Below, piece by piece: positions 18,541-27,230 of a stretch of DNA of 64,000 nucleotides (position 1 is its first letter; each line of letters opens with the position of its first letter). The notes beneath the pieces are model-generated. The model searched no databases, was not told the origin of the DNA, and worked only from the letters and a program-made list of their open reading frames with translations. The translations under genes were made by a program, and so were the position numbers. The DNA is from Lachnospiraceae bacterium (GTDB lineage Bacteria; Bacillota; Clostridia; Lachnospirales; Lachnospiraceae), in NCBI GenBank assembly GCA_024403455.1, contig JAKSRR010000001.1:62001-126000 (forward strand), in the 5' to 3' direction.

Positions 18541-19121
18541 TGACCATCGGGATTGTGGCTGTACAAGGCGCTTTTATAGAACACGAGAAGATGCTAGATA
18601 ACCTTGGCATTTCCTATATTGAACTGCGGCAGAAAAATGACCTTTTCCATCCAATAGACGGGCTCATTCTTCCCGGCGGAGAAAGTACCGTGCAGGGAAA
18701 ACTCCTGGCAGAGCTGGATATGTTTTCCCTGCTAAAAGAAAAGATTGATACCGGACTTCCCGTCCTTGCCACCTGTGCTGGTATGATTCTCTTAGCCGAG
18801 AGTCTTTCCAATGATACACACAAATATTTTCAGACGATGCCCATTACGGTAAAGCGAAATGCTTATGGCAGACAGTTAGGAAGCTTCCATACCAAATCAG
18901 ACTTTCAAGGACTCGGTAGCATTCCCATGACCTTTATTCGTGCCCCTTACATCGAGAGCGCTTCACCATCCGTGGATATTGTTGCTTCGGTAGAGGGAAA
19001 GGCTGTTGCTGCACGCTATAAAAAGCAGATTGCCCTCTCCTTCCATCCGGAACTGGATGGAGATACCCGCATCTACGAACTATTCCTTGGTCTTATTCAG
19101 ACGCAATCGGTAACAAATTAA
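18540..19121 (+). CDS. pdxT: Pyridoxal 5'-phosphate synthase, glutaminase subunit
   Basis: The class I glutamine amidotransferase of 193 residues supplies ammonia to PdxS. The nucleophile is Cys79 (LATCAG), with His169 and Glu171 in SFHPELDGD. LPGGEST near residue 45 is a family signature. It overlaps pdxS by one base, ends the operon and is followed by a strong terminator. Confidence 0.97.
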   Translation: MTIGIVAVQGAFIEHEKMLDNLGISYIELRQKNDLFHPIDGLILPGGESTVQGKLLAELDMFSLLKEKIDTGLPVLATCAGMILLAESLSNDTHKYFQTMPITVKRNAYGRQLGSFHTKSDFQGLGSIPMTFIRAPYIESASPSVDIVASVEGKAVAARYKKQIALSFHPELDGDTRIYELFLGLIQTQSVTN

Positions 19122-19159
19122 TCCTTTTTTACAGGAATTCCCTAATCAGAAGTTCCCAC

Positions 19160-19190
19160 AAAAAATCCCGGCACACACGCCGGGACTTTT
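19160..19190. terminator. Bidirectional intrinsic terminator between pdxT and the MCP gene
   Basis: A 7-bp stem TCCCGGC/GCCGGGA (19166-19172 with 19179-19185) is flanked by a T stretch on the plus strand and by six A, so T on the minus strand. It can serve both convergent genes. Confidence 0.9.
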
Positions 19191-19233
19191 GTTCTCTTAA
19201 TACAAATACTGTTATTAGTTCAAAAGATAATAC

Positions 19234-20913
19234 TTATTTAAAGTATGAAACTGCAGTCTGTAATTCATCCGATAATGTCTTCATATCATCACTATTCGAT
19301 GCCATGTCCATTACAAGCTGCGCAATCTGAGTAACAGAAGCAGTTACTTCTTCATTACTTGCCGCATTCTCTTCAGAAATAGCAGAAAGATCCGCAATAC
19401 TGCTAACAATATTCTCCTTAAGCGTAAGGAGTTCATCCGTCTTATTGTTAATTTCTGCAATCATCGCAAGACTTTCTTCAATAGAAGCACCAAGTGATTC
19501 AAATGCCTCCTGAGTAGAACTTACTTTACTCTTTTCTTCCCCAATAATCTGGTCTACCTTCTCTGCAAGTACCACTGTCTGAGAAGACTTCTGATTCATA
19601 TCATACGTAAGTGCTTTAATGGTTTCTGCACTCTTTGCAGACTCTGTTGCCAGTTTTCCAATTTCTTCTGCAACAACGGCAAATCCGCGGCCTGCATCCC
19701 CCGCTCTGGCAGCCTCAATACTTGCATTTAAGGCAAGCAAATTGGTCTGTGTTGCAATTTCTGTAATAAGATGCACAGCCTCTGTAATCTTTCCAATAGA
19801 ATCGTTGGTAAGCGCAACACTTTCGCAAATATCGCTTACAGCCTGGGATGACTCACTAGAAGATTCCAGAACCTCCGTCATTAAGCCCTGTGCAGTCTCT
19901 GTTGCATGCTTAATATCATCAGAAGCGCTCGTAAGAGCTTCAACATTCGCTGTAATTCCCTGGATATATTCACCCATGGTGATTGCGTTAGAATTTACTT
20001 CCTGAACATTTTCTGTTAATGACATCGTGGCATTTGCTAATTCGTTCATAGCACCAGAAATCTGACCGGTTCCTTCGGAAGAATTTTTAGCAGCACTATT
20101 TACGTTGCCAATAGACTCTAATAATGTTACGGTGTTGCCTTTTACCTGACCGATCACTTCCGACAATTTCTGCTGTAATACATTAGTTGCTGTAATCATG
20201 TCAGTGATCTCAACAATAGCATCCTTCATCTGGATGCTTTCAGAAATATCACCTTCGGAGAGACGCAGAATCGTTTTGCCTACCGTAGCAATACTCTTCT
20301 TAATACGAATAGCTAAAATAGTAATGATGATACCAAAGATGACACTGACTACCGCTGCAATAATGATTAATCTCACAACAGCACTGTTGATTGCCTTCTT
20401 AACATCCGTTCTAGGTGTACCAGCAAACGCCATACCCCAAATAGAACCATCTTCTGTATAAATAGGTTCATAATATACATAGTAATCTACACCATTGATT
20501 ACGACATCGTCGGAGTAATAATTCTGTCCCTTTTTAACATGCTGATATACTTCATCGGATGCGGCGGTTCCTTCATTATATGATCCATCTGCATTTTTTA
20601 AAGAGGTAATTAATCGGATATTATCTTTAAAGAGGGTTAACTCAACATCCTCTTCCTGCATGCACTCTATAAATTCATGATCTGCATATTCCTCATAATC
20701 CACATCACCATTAGCAATAACATCGTAAATGAAATACTGGTCTACACTTTCTGCAGCAATCTGCAGTTTTTCTTTGGTTTCCATTTCAACCTCTGACTTA
20801 ATGCTAGAGGCTGCTACAATAATCATAACAATGGCCGCACATAAAAGAGGCACCGATCCCATTAGTAATAGTGTGGAAAGAAGTGATATCCCTTTTGTCT
20901 TTTCCCTTTTCAT
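19234..20913 (-). CDS. Methyl-accepting chemotaxis protein
   Basis: The receptor has 559 residues from the ATG at 20913 (AGGAGAG upstream); an earlier in-frame ATG adds an unlikely 33-residue leader. One membrane helix (about 11-36) precedes an extracellular Cache-like sensor (about 37-177). A second helix (about 179-203), a HAMP domain (about 204-258) and a methyl-accepting signalling domain follow. The hairpin tip reads [27 protein letters not shown]-like element just before helix two is common in single-Cache receptors. The ligand is unknown. The gene stands alone between terminators and should signal to a CheA/CheW array encoded elsewhere. Confidence 0.95.
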   Translation of the reverse strand: MKREKTKGISLLSTLLLMGSVPLLCAAIVMIIVAASSIKSEVEMETKEKLQIAAESVDQYFIYDVIANGDVDYEEYADHEFIECMQEEDVELTLFKDNIRLITSLKNADGSYNEGTAASDEVYQHVKKGQNYYSDDVVINGVDYYVYYEPIYTEDGSIWGMAFAGTPRTDVKKAINSAVVRLIIIAAVVSVIFGIIITILAIRIKKSIATVGKTILRLSEGDISESIQMKDAIVEITDMITATNVLQQKLSEVIGQVKGNTVTLLESIGNVNSAAKNSSEGTGQISGAMNELANATMSLTENVQEVNSNAITMGEYIQGITANVEALTSASDDIKHATETAQGLMTEVLESSSESSQAVSDICESVALTNDSIGKITEAVHLITEIATQTNLLALNASIEAARAGDAGRGFAVVAEEIGKLATESAKSAETIKALTYDMNQKSSQTVVLAEKVDQIIGEEKSKVSSTQEAFESLGASIEESLAMIAEINNKTDELLTLKENIVSSIADLSAISEENAASNEEVTASVTQIAQLVMDMASNSDDMKTLSDELQTAVSYFK

Positions 20914-21054
20914 TCTCTCGACTCTCCTTTTTCTAATATAATTATCCTTTTCCCCTCCATAATTATACAGGAAAATGCCTATTTTATATGAAAAATCACA
21001 CTTTTTTCGCAAATTAGTGGCACCGAATTTCGCACCAAACGCCGTTCCAATGTT

Positions 21055-22257
21055 TTACTTTTCTGTAAAGAATGCCTTCATGGTTGCAAAAATCTTCACC
21101 AGTTCATCCTCTTTAATAATATAGGGAACCATAGAATACAAATAGGTTAAGAATGGTCTTGCAAAAACACCTCGATTGTAAGCAAATTCCTGATATCCTT
21201 TCAGGACAGCCTCGTCATAAACTTCTATACAAGCACAGGCTCCTAAGATACGAACTTCCTTAATCAGAGGATGTGAAAAACCATCTAATTCTCTGTGACT
21301 AATTTCTTCAATCTTTCGAATCTTATCCATATAGTTTTCTCTTTCAAAAACTTCTATGGACTTTAATGCCACGCTGGCAGCTAGTGCATTGCCCATAAAG
21401 GTTGGACCATGCATTAATGCGCATCTTGCATCATCACTATAAAATCCGTCAAACACCTTTTTATTGGCCACCGTAGCTGCATGTCCTATATAGCCACCTA
21501 CTAAAGCTTTTCCAAGCACAATGATATCCGGGAGCACAAGATCCGCTACAAAACGATTTCCCGTTCGCCCAAATCCAGTTGCCACCTCGTCAAAAATGAG
21601 AAGAACGCCATAGGTATCACACAGTTCTCTTGCTCTCTTTAGGAAGGAAACATCGTACATTCGCATACCACCAGCTCCCTGTAGAAGCGGTTCTACAATG
21701 AACGCATTGAGTTCCTGGTGATGTTTCGCAAAAGCCTCCTCCAAAGCATCTATCTCCGTAGGAATATTGATAACATTGGTTTTCGGGCCATAGGCTTCCA
21801 GCACAAAATGGTAATCTTCATCATCCCCTACTTCCATAGTTTTAAAAGTATCTCCATGATAAGCATGGGTCAGGGCTAACACCTTGGTTCTTCCCTTTTC
21901 GCCCTTGTTCATATAATATTGCAGAGCCATTTTCAGGGAAACTTCTACCGCAACACTTCCTGAATCAGAAAAGAAACAGTAGTCTAAGTCACCAGGAAGA
22001 ATCTCTGCCAATTTTTCTGACAAACGCTTCACCGGCGCATGGGTAAGTCCGCCTAACATTACATGAGAAAAGTGATCTGCCTGCTCCTTGATGGCACTAG
22101 TTAGTTCTGGATGCTTATATCCATGAATCATACACCACCAGCTGCTCACCGAATCTATGAGCTTTGCATCTTTCGTATATAAATACACGCCCTCTGCATC
22201 CACTATCTCATAGGGCTCTTTCATCGTTTTCATTTGTTCATAAGGATACCAAATCAT
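21055..22257 (-). CDS. bioA: Adenosylmethionine-8-amino-7-oxononanoate aminotransferase
   Basis: The 400-residue class III aminotransferase converts 8-amino-7-oxononanoate to 7,8-diaminononanoate in biotin synthesis. SWWCMIHGY near residue 39, SDSGSVAVE, DEVATGFGRTG and the PLP lysine Lys250 (IIVLGKALVGG) are BioA signatures. It is the last gene of bioY-bioB-bioD-bioA, 14 bp after bioD. No bioF, bioC or bioH lies in the window, so early steps must be encoded elsewhere or a precursor is imported. Confidence 0.96.
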   Translation of the reverse strand: MIWYPYEQMKTMKEPYEIVDAEGVYLYTKDAKLIDSVSSWWCMIHGYKHPELTSAIKEQADHFSHVMLGGLTHAPVKRLSEKLAEILPGDLDYCFFSDSGSVAVEVSLKMALQYYMNKGEKGRTKVLALTHAYHGDTFKTMEVGDDEDYHFVLEAYGPKTNVINIPTEIDALEEAFAKHHQELNAFIVEPLLQGAGGMRMYDVSFLKRARELCDTYGVLLIFDEVATGFGRTGNRFVADLVLPDIIVLGKALVGGYIGHAATVANKKVFDGFYSDDARCALMHGPTFMGNALAASVALKSIEVFERENYMDKIRKIEEISHRELDGFSHPLIKEVRILGACACIEVYDEAVLKGYQEFAYNRGVFARPFLTYLYSMVPYIIKEDELVKIFATMKAFFTEK

Positions 22258-22271
22258 CTCTCTTGTCTCCT

Positions 22272-22961
22272 TTAGACTTCCTCATAGAGTTGCTCCAGAC
22301 AGCTAAGTTCCATCGCAATCTCTGTATCATTTTTCTTCACTTTAGCCAGGGTCTCCACCTGGGTCATTTTTTCGCACATGGCAATATTATCTTCATGCAT
22401 TACATTGCCTGGTTCATAATTATTATAAATAATCCCCTTCACCGGAATTCCTTTATCCCGCATATAGTGTACTGTAAGCACCACTGCATTGATGGTCCCC
22501 AGACCAGCATCCGCAACCAGAATTGTAGAAAGACCGAGTTCCCCAATGATATCCTCCAGCATGATTTCCTCCCCATCCATACGAATCGGACAAAGAATTC
22601 CTCCGCTACCTTCTACCGTGACAAACTCGCAAGACTCCGTCACTTTGGTGAAACCATCCTTTACAACGGACATTTTCACAAGTTCCCCTTCTATCCTACT
22701 TGCTAAGTGCGGCGAATAAGCATTCTCATAAATGTAGGGACACATTTCTGCTAATGGTTGGTCAATTCCTGCCATATCTTTTACGAATTTTGCATCGCCT
22801 GGAATCAGTGCACCAGAGACATCCCGCACATTTCCACTCATGGCAGCTTTATAATAGCCCGCCCTTTTTCCCTCACTCGCCAGTTTCTTTACAAGGAGTG
22901 CTGTGACATATGTTTTTCCAACATCGGTTCCTGAACCAACAACAAAAATTCCTTTAGCCAT
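22272..22961 (-). CDS. bioD: ATP-dependent dethiobiotin synthetase
   Basis: The P-loop enzyme of 229 residues closes the ureido ring of dethiobiotin using CO2 and ATP. GSGTDVGKTYVTALL at the N-terminus (residues 9-23) is the BioD Walker A. VEGSGGILCP is the second family signature. The start overlaps the bioB stop by 8 bp. Operon with bioB upstream and bioA downstream. Confidence 0.96.
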   Translation of the reverse strand: MAKGIFVVGSGTDVGKTYVTALLVKKLASEGKRAGYYKAAMSGNVRDVSGALIPGDAKFVKDMAGIDQPLAEMCPYIYENAYSPHLASRIEGELVKMSVVKDGFTKVTESCEFVTVEGSGGILCPIRMDGEEIMLEDIIGELGLSTILVADAGLGTINAVVLTVHYMRDKGIPVKGIIYNNYEPGNVMHEDNIAMCEKMTQVETLAKVKKNDTEIAMELSCLEQLYEEV

Positions 22962-23946
22962 GATTTTCTTCCTTCTGATATGCGGGAATCACATCTCTTC
23001 CCAAAGACTTTAACATTTCCTTGTCACTTCTAATGGTTGCACATGCTACCGTTGTAAGCATATTTCCAGTAATGGTTGCAGAAGCGCCTGCCTGAAATGC
23101 CTTCTCTCCATCGCCGGTAAGTAATGCTCGTCCTGCTGCCAAACGAATATCAGCCTTTGGATTAATATAACGGAAGAGTGCTACTGTTCGAAGAATATCC
23201 TCTTCACTGATTCTTTCTAAACCTTCTAATGGTGTTCCCTTAATTGGCATGAGTGCGTTAATGGGAATGGAATCCACCTCCACTTCTGCTAGGCTTACAG
23301 CCATATCAATACGATCTTCCCAAGTCTCTCCCATACCGATAATGCCGCCAGAACAAGCATACATGCCTTCCGCTTTCACCATCTTTAAGGTTTCAATCTT
23401 CATATCGTAGGTGTGGGTGGTACAGATATTAGGGAAATTACGTTTTGAGGTCTCAATATTGTGATGGTAACTATTTACACCTGCCTCATGCAACTGATGA
23501 AGCTGCTCCGCACTTAAAAATCCCATGGATGCACATAAATCAATTTTGCACTGTGCATGCATGGTCTCGTAAGCATGAATTGCCTTTTCAAATTCTGCTC
23601 CAGTAAGCGCCTTTCCCGCCGTTACGATAGAAAAACGATCCACACCTTCTGCCTCATTTAACTTGCAAGCTTCCAAAATCTTTTCTTCCGGAAGAAAATC
23701 ATACACTTCACAGTCAGTATGATTATGTGCTGACTGGGCACAGTACTTACAATCCTCAGGGCATCGTCCACTTCGTCCGTTGATAATAGAACACAAATCC
23801 ACCTTATCTCCTACAAAATGTGCTCTTATTTTATCTGCCCCTTCACATAATTTGTCCAAATCACAATCGATAAAGAAGCTTAAATCCTCTTCTCTTCCCA
23901 GTCTTCTTCCATCAATAATTTCCTGTGCTAACTGCAAAATATCCAT
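22954..23946 (-). CDS. bioB: Biotin synthase
   Basis: The radical SAM enzyme has 330 residues from the ATG at 23946, which has a GGAAGG ribosome site. The frame is open far upstream, but that part overlaps bioY and has no family likeness. The [4Fe-4S] motif CPEDCKYC places Cys at 62, 66 and 69. The enzyme inserts sulfur into dethiobiotin, so it depends on iron-sulfur supply and SAM. It lies 14 bp after bioY. Confidence 0.97.
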   Translation of the reverse strand: MDILQLAQEIIDGRRLGREEDLSFFIDCDLDKLCEGADKIRAHFVGDKVDLCSIINGRSGRCPEDCKYCAQSAHNHTDCEVYDFLPEEKILEACKLNEAEGVDRFSIVTAGKALTGAEFEKAIHAYETMHAQCKIDLCASMGFLSAEQLHQLHEAGVNSYHHNIETSKRNFPNICTTHTYDMKIETLKMVKAEGMYACSGGIIGMGETWEDRIDMAVSLAEVEVDSIPINALMPIKGTPLEGLERISEEDILRTVALFRYINPKADIRLAAGRALLTGDGEKAFQAGASATITGNMLTTVACATIRSDKEMLKSLGRDVIPAYQKEENHG

Positions 23947-23960
23947 GCTTTTTTTCCTTC

Positions 23961-24527
23961 CTATGCAAAATGTTTCAAAAAAACGGGTCTGACAGATTTT
24001 GCCAGAATACCGCATAAAATACAAAGAACAATATCCCCTGGAACCGCCAAAAGAAAACAATAGAGGAATAATGGCCACAAACCGATAGGCGTATCTATAA
24101 CATAATTCGCAATCAGATAGTAGTAAATCATACCTACAATATATACAAGTATCAGTCCAGCAAAACCTGCAAGAATATACTTTAATACCGAATGCTTCTG
24201 GGTCTTTTCCACAATCCATCCCGTCACAAAAGTTCCCACAACAAACCCTGGGATATATCCAAAGCTTGGTACAAATACATAGCCGACGCCGCCACCTGAT
24301 GCAAAAATCGGCAGACCAATCAGCCCCAAAATCATATACAGTAAAACACTGATTGCGCCTCTCTTTTTACCTAAAAGCACACCTGCCATATTGGTAAAGA
24401 AAAACTGCAACGTAAAAGGGACTACCGGAATCGGAATCTTAATAAAAGCACCAACAACAATTAACACCGTAAATATGGCAATAAACGCCATGTCTTTTGT
24501 TCTAATTTTCAAATTGTCAACCTCCAT
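23961..24527 (-). CDS. bioY: Biotin transporter BioY (ECF S-component)
   Basis: This membrane protein of 188 residues has six hydrophobic segments. PIPVVPFTLQFFF followed by LLGKKRGAISVLLYMILGLIGLPIFASGGG is the BioY family pattern. It captures biotin, alone or with the shared EcfAAT module. It is the first gene of the biotin operon, so uptake and synthesis are controlled together. A candidate BirA operator covers its ribosome site and start codon and another covers the promoter. Confidence 0.96.
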   Translation of the reverse strand: MEVDNLKIRTKDMAFIAIFTVLIVVGAFIKIPIPVVPFTLQFFFTNMAGVLLGKKRGAISVLLYMILGLIGLPIFASGGGVGYVFVPSFGYIPGFVVGTFVTGWIVEKTQKHSVLKYILAGFAGLILVYIVGMIYYYLIANYVIDTPIGLWPLFLYCFLLAVPGDIVLCILCGILAKSVRPVFLKHFA

Positions 24528-24544
24528 TATTTACAGGTTAACAT
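24514..24544 (-). promoter_or_regulatory. BirA operator 2, over the bioY ribosome site and start
   Basis: TTGTCAACC (24514-24522) and GGTTAACAT (24536-24544) form an inverted repeat with a 13-base spacer, the same geometry as operator 1. The site overlaps the GGAGG and start codon of bioY. BirA sites of Firmicutes have this TTGTnAAC-N15-GTTnACAA form. Confidence 0.75.
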
Positions 24545-24562
24545 TATCATTATGTGGCGCAC

Positions 24563-24593
24563 TTGTCAACCCGCTCATCACGCAGGTTGACAA
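24563..24593 (-). promoter_or_regulatory. BirA operator 1 and bioYBDA promoter
   Basis: A perfect 9-bp inverted repeat TTGTCAACC/GGTTGACAA with a 13-base spacer matches the BirA consensus. On the minus strand its downstream arm contains a TTGACA -35 box, and a TAATGT -10-like box lies 17 bp further. A bound biotin-charged BirA would block RNA polymerase. Confidence 0.88.
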
Positions 24594-24621
24594 TTAATCC
24601 AGCACATAAATACACCTTCTC

Positions 24622-24653
24622 AAATAAAAAGGAGACTAGTTATCAGCCTCCTT
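24622..24653 (-). terminator. Intrinsic terminator after the NimA-like gene
   Basis: A 9-bp stem (24629-24637 with 24645-24653, one G-T pair) is followed by TTTTTATTT on the minus strand. It insulates the biotin operon from the upstream gene. Confidence 0.85.
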
Positions 24654-24691
24654 CATTCTATTATTTAATTATTCTGTAAGTTTCCTCTCTC

Positions 24692-25183
24692 TTAAAGATC
24701 TGCCTCACCACGAAGTGGATTCACCTTCGCTGTCATCTCTAAAACCGTTAATTTTGCAACAGCAGTTCTCTGTACCGCGTCCTTATTATAATCAAAGTTC
24801 TTCGTTTCCTCATATCTCGCCATAATAATATCATCTATGGCACGCTTTTTTTCTTCCCCCTCTAGAAACTCAACCCTACATTTTCCCATGACAGATTTGT
24901 ACCGCATAGTTACATCCTTCTTCTCTACAATGCAATCCATCACCAGTGGAATATCCATCTCAAAGGAACAGCAAGGACTATTCTTAAGCATTTCATACTT
25001 TCTTCCTGCCATGGCACCATGAATATAAAAACTTACTTCCTGTTCTTTCACCGTGTAAGCAAAATTAACCGGAACAATATAGGGATAATCCCCATCCGCC
25101 AAGCCAAGTCTTAATATACTGCATTCATCAATAATCTCCAGAATGCTTCCAAAATCGGTCACTTCTCTGTCTTTTCTACGCAT
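24692..25183 (-). CDS. Pyridoxamine 5'-phosphate oxidase-like flavoprotein (NimA type)
   Basis: The 163-residue protein starts MRRKDREV and contains CSILRLGLADGDYPYIVPVNF and YIHGAMAGRKYEMLK, the hallmark of the NimA/PNPOx-like split-barrel FMN family. NimA proteins can reduce 5-nitroimidazoles, but most anaerobe homologues have unknown flavin-linked roles, so resistance should not be assumed. It lies 12 bp after a Gfo/Idh oxidoreductase gene and ends with a terminator. Confidence 0.85.
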   Translation of the reverse strand: MRRKDREVTDFGSILEIIDECSILRLGLADGDYPYIVPVNFAYTVKEQEVSFYIHGAMAGRKYEMLKNSPCCSFEMDIPLVMDCIVEKKDVTMRYKSVMGKCRVEFLEGEEKKRAIDDIIMARYEETKNFDYNKDAVQRTAVAKLTVLEMTAKVNPLRGEADL

Positions 25184-25195
25184 CGCTACAAACCT

Positions 25196-26245
25196 CTATA
25201 CAGTAATATTCTCATCACAGAAGGCATTTTCCACACCCCATACATCTTTATCATCAAGGGCTATATCTGCTGCATTTTCAAAAGGATACACAATGCCCAC
25301 ATGATTACGAATGGCATCCATCCAGCCCATCATCCTTAACGTCTCGCTGTGAGGCATGTCCTTTGCCTCTGTCTGCCCATTTTGCAGCGCTTCTTTACAA
25401 GCAAGAACCTCATATTCGTATCCATTCACACGATAGGGCGTATCTATCTTTTTAATCAGATTACCTTCTACATCATAAATACAAACCTTCTCTGGTGCAT
25501 TGATAGGACCAAAGACCATAGTCCCCTTGTCGCCTACAATCTTTGCATAATTGGAATGGTCATCCACACAAGAACACTTGGCTCTCGCCATGGTTCCGTC
25601 CTGATAAGTCAGCATGATGACATCCGTAGCATCCACTCCCGTATCCGTTTTCACTGTACTTACCTGTACCTTCTTTATGTCCGTTCCCAGATACATCGCA
25701 GGGACGGTTAATGAATAGATTCCAAGATCAAGCAGGGCGCCTCCTGCTAGGCTAGGATTATACAGCCTATCTACACCAATAATAGGCACAGAAAAATCCG
25801 ATTCCAGATAATGAATCTTTCCAAGGTCACCTAAGCAATCTTTAATGACTTCTTTGGAGGGCTGGTACCTTGTCCACATAGCTTCCGCCAAAAGGGCTTT
25901 CTTTTCTTTTGCTAACGAGATAATCTCTTCTGCCTGCTTTTTGTTCGCACAAAAAGCTTTCTCCACCAGACAATTTCTCCCGCGCTCTATACAAAGTTTT
26001 GCATTCTTAAAGTGTTCGGAATGGGGTGTTGCAACATAAATCAAATCCACTGCTTCATCGTCAGCTAATTCTTCATAGGAACCATAAGCTTTCTGAAATC
26101 CCCACTTCTTAGCAAATGCAGCTGCTTTATCTAAAGTTCTTGAAGCAACTGCATACATGCTCACTTCTTCTCCCAGCCCCTTTAGCGCCTTCGCCATAGC
26201 TTCTGCAATATTTCCTGCCCCAAGTATTGCTACATTAAATCTCAT
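25196..26245 (-). CDS. Gfo/Idh/MocA-family oxidoreductase
   Basis: The 349-residue protein has the Rossmann motif GAGNIAEAMA at residues 9-18, then the conserved VATPHSEHF and EKAFCANKKQAEEI (the EKP-like lysine motif reads EKA). LYNPSLAGGALLDLGIY is in the substrate domain. Family members oxidise or reduce sugars and diols with NAD(P); this one most resembles dihydrodiol-dehydrogenase-like members. The substrate is unknown. Its start overlaps the SdpI-like fragment upstream by 11 bp. Confidence 0.9.
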   Translation of the reverse strand: MRFNVAILGAGNIAEAMAKALKGLGEEVSMYAVASRTLDKAAAFAKKWGFQKAYGSYEELADDEAVDLIYVATPHSEHFKNAKLCIERGRNCLVEKAFCANKKQAEEIISLAKEKKALLAEAMWTRYQPSKEVIKDCLGDLGKIHYLESDFSVPIIGVDRLYNPSLAGGALLDLGIYSLTVPAMYLGTDIKKVQVSTVKTDTGVDATDVIMLTYQDGTMARAKCSCVDDHSNYAKIVGDKGTMVFGPINAPEKVCIYDVEGNLIKKIDTPYRVNGYEYEVLACKEALQNGQTEAKDMPHSETLRMMGWMDAIRNHVGIVYPFENAADIALDDKDVWGVENAFCDENITV

Positions 26246-26549
26246 TGCGTACCCCCTTTTCTAGTATCTGCTTCGCTAACTCCTGCTTTTCTTTCGACTT
26301 TTCCTGCTGATACACCTTTTTAGAATATATCAACACAATAACAACTGCCACCATAAGACTAATAGCACCGAAGCGATTACTCTTTCTCCATGTATTATCA
26401 TTATACATGCTCCACGTCGTACGAACACCAACAGCTACATTTTTCTTTGTTTTTGTCATAAAGTTTCCTAATACAACAAACAAAATACCCGTTAAGATGC
26501 AAGACAGTTTTCCTATATTTATCGCCTGTTTTTCACTTCCTTCTACCAC
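26235..26549 (-). CDS. SdpI-family membrane protein, probably N-terminally truncated
   Basis: The 104-codon frame starts at a GTG and has two membrane segments. GILFVVLGNFM followed by GVRTTWSMYNDNTWRKSNRFG is the core of the SdpI domain found in immunity proteins against the SdpC toxin and in YfhL-like proteins. Full SdpI proteins carry roughly another hundred residues upstream, and here the frame begins in the middle of the expected chain. The fragment of an ArsR-type regulator lies just upstream. I read this as a decayed sdpRI pair; a short YfhL-like active protein is possible. Confidence 0.6.
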   Translation of the reverse strand: MVEGSEKQAINIGKLSCILTGILFVVLGNFMTKTKKNVAVGVRTTWSMYNDNTWRKSNRFGAISLMVAVVIVLIYSKKVYQQEKSKEKQELAKQILEKGVRNEI

Positions 26550-26718
26550 CTGGAGAATCGATGAATATGATTAATCCTCATAATAAGTTCATCAAAAATC
26601 GTTGTATTTACTTCGTAATAAATAAAATTCTTTTCCTTATACTCCACAACCAGATCTGCTCCCTTTAAAGGCTTCAGGTGGTAGAACAATGCTGCCGGTG
26701 AAATCTGAATAGTTGTAT
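26543..26718 (-). pseudogene. Remnant of an ArsR-family (SdpR-like) regulator
   Basis: The frame reads ISPAALFYHLKPLKGADLVV and then EKNFIYYEVNTTIFDELI before a TAG at 26545-26543. That is the recognition helix and wing of an ArsR winged helix, with no start and no N-terminal part. A TGA lies in frame just upstream, inside a terminator hairpin. The gene order SdpR then SdpI matches intact sdpRI operons, so both genes appear truncated by deletion. Confidence 0.75.
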
Positions 26719-26719
26719 T

Positions 26720-26750
26720 AAAAAAGACTCATGAAATCCACGAGTCTTTT
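26720..26750 (-). terminator. Intrinsic terminator after the four-helix membrane protein
   Basis: An 8-bp stem AAAGACTC/GAGTCTTT, extended by further pairs near the loop, is followed by a T run on the minus strand. It lies directly before the ArsR remnant. Confidence 0.85.
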
Positions 26751-26802
26751 CTTTCAATATCCTTTTCACGTTCCGCATGTGCACGCCTTCTACTGACGTA
26801 CT

Positions 26803-27228
26803 TTATATCCCATTACAACCGCCCATATATACATACATGTTTTGGGAAGCATCAAACGCCTGATCGTTTCTCTTTTGAAAATACAATACAACCATGATGA
26901 TTCCCATTACGACAAAGGGAATATTTCGGTAGATTCCCCAAATCACAGGCGATTCACCGGTCCAGTCATTCTGCGGAAGCAAGCACAAAGCTATACGTGC
27001 TACAGCTAGAATAATCATAAGTACCATCAGTGGTCTGTTTCGGTACTGATATCGTAGCGAATAAACAAAATATAGAATCAGATAAAAAAGCGTCATGGTG
27101 ATGGATGTAATTAATGTTCCAAGACCTAATGCCACATGATAATCTCCATCCTTATGGATGGCAGAATTTTCCCATAGGCCTTCGTTTCCTTCCCAACTAC
27201 AAACACTACTTCTCATAATGCAAAGCAA
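26803..27228 (-). CDS. Hypothetical membrane protein
   Basis: This frame of about 141 codons has four predicted membrane segments (from LGTLITSITMTLFYLILYF to FVVMGIIMVVLYF) and no recognised family motif. It begins 2 bp after the HD-GYP gene stop with a TTG, or with an ATG at 27216. Neither has a clear ribosome site, so translation may be coupled to the upstream gene, or the N-terminus may be lost. The short loop NDWTGESPVIWGIYRN lies between helices three and four. A terminator follows. Confidence 0.6.
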   Translation of the reverse strand: MLCIMRSSVCSWEGNEGLWENSAIHKDGDYHVALGLGTLITSITMTLFYLILYFVYSLRYQYRNRPLMVLMIILAVARIALCLLPQNDWTGESPVIWGIYRNIPFVVMGIIMVVLYFQKRNDQAFDASQNMYVYMGGCNGI

Positions 27229-27230
27229 TA

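Noticed and set aside
22954..24219. 421-residue version of BioB with an N-terminal extension
   Set aside because: The extension overlaps bioY in another frame and has no biotin synthase likeness; the ATG at 23946 gives the normal length and has a ribosome site.
24692..25183. Nitroimidazole resistance gene call for the NimA-like protein
   Set aside because: The family likeness is clear but most such homologues do not give resistance; the sequence does not show it.
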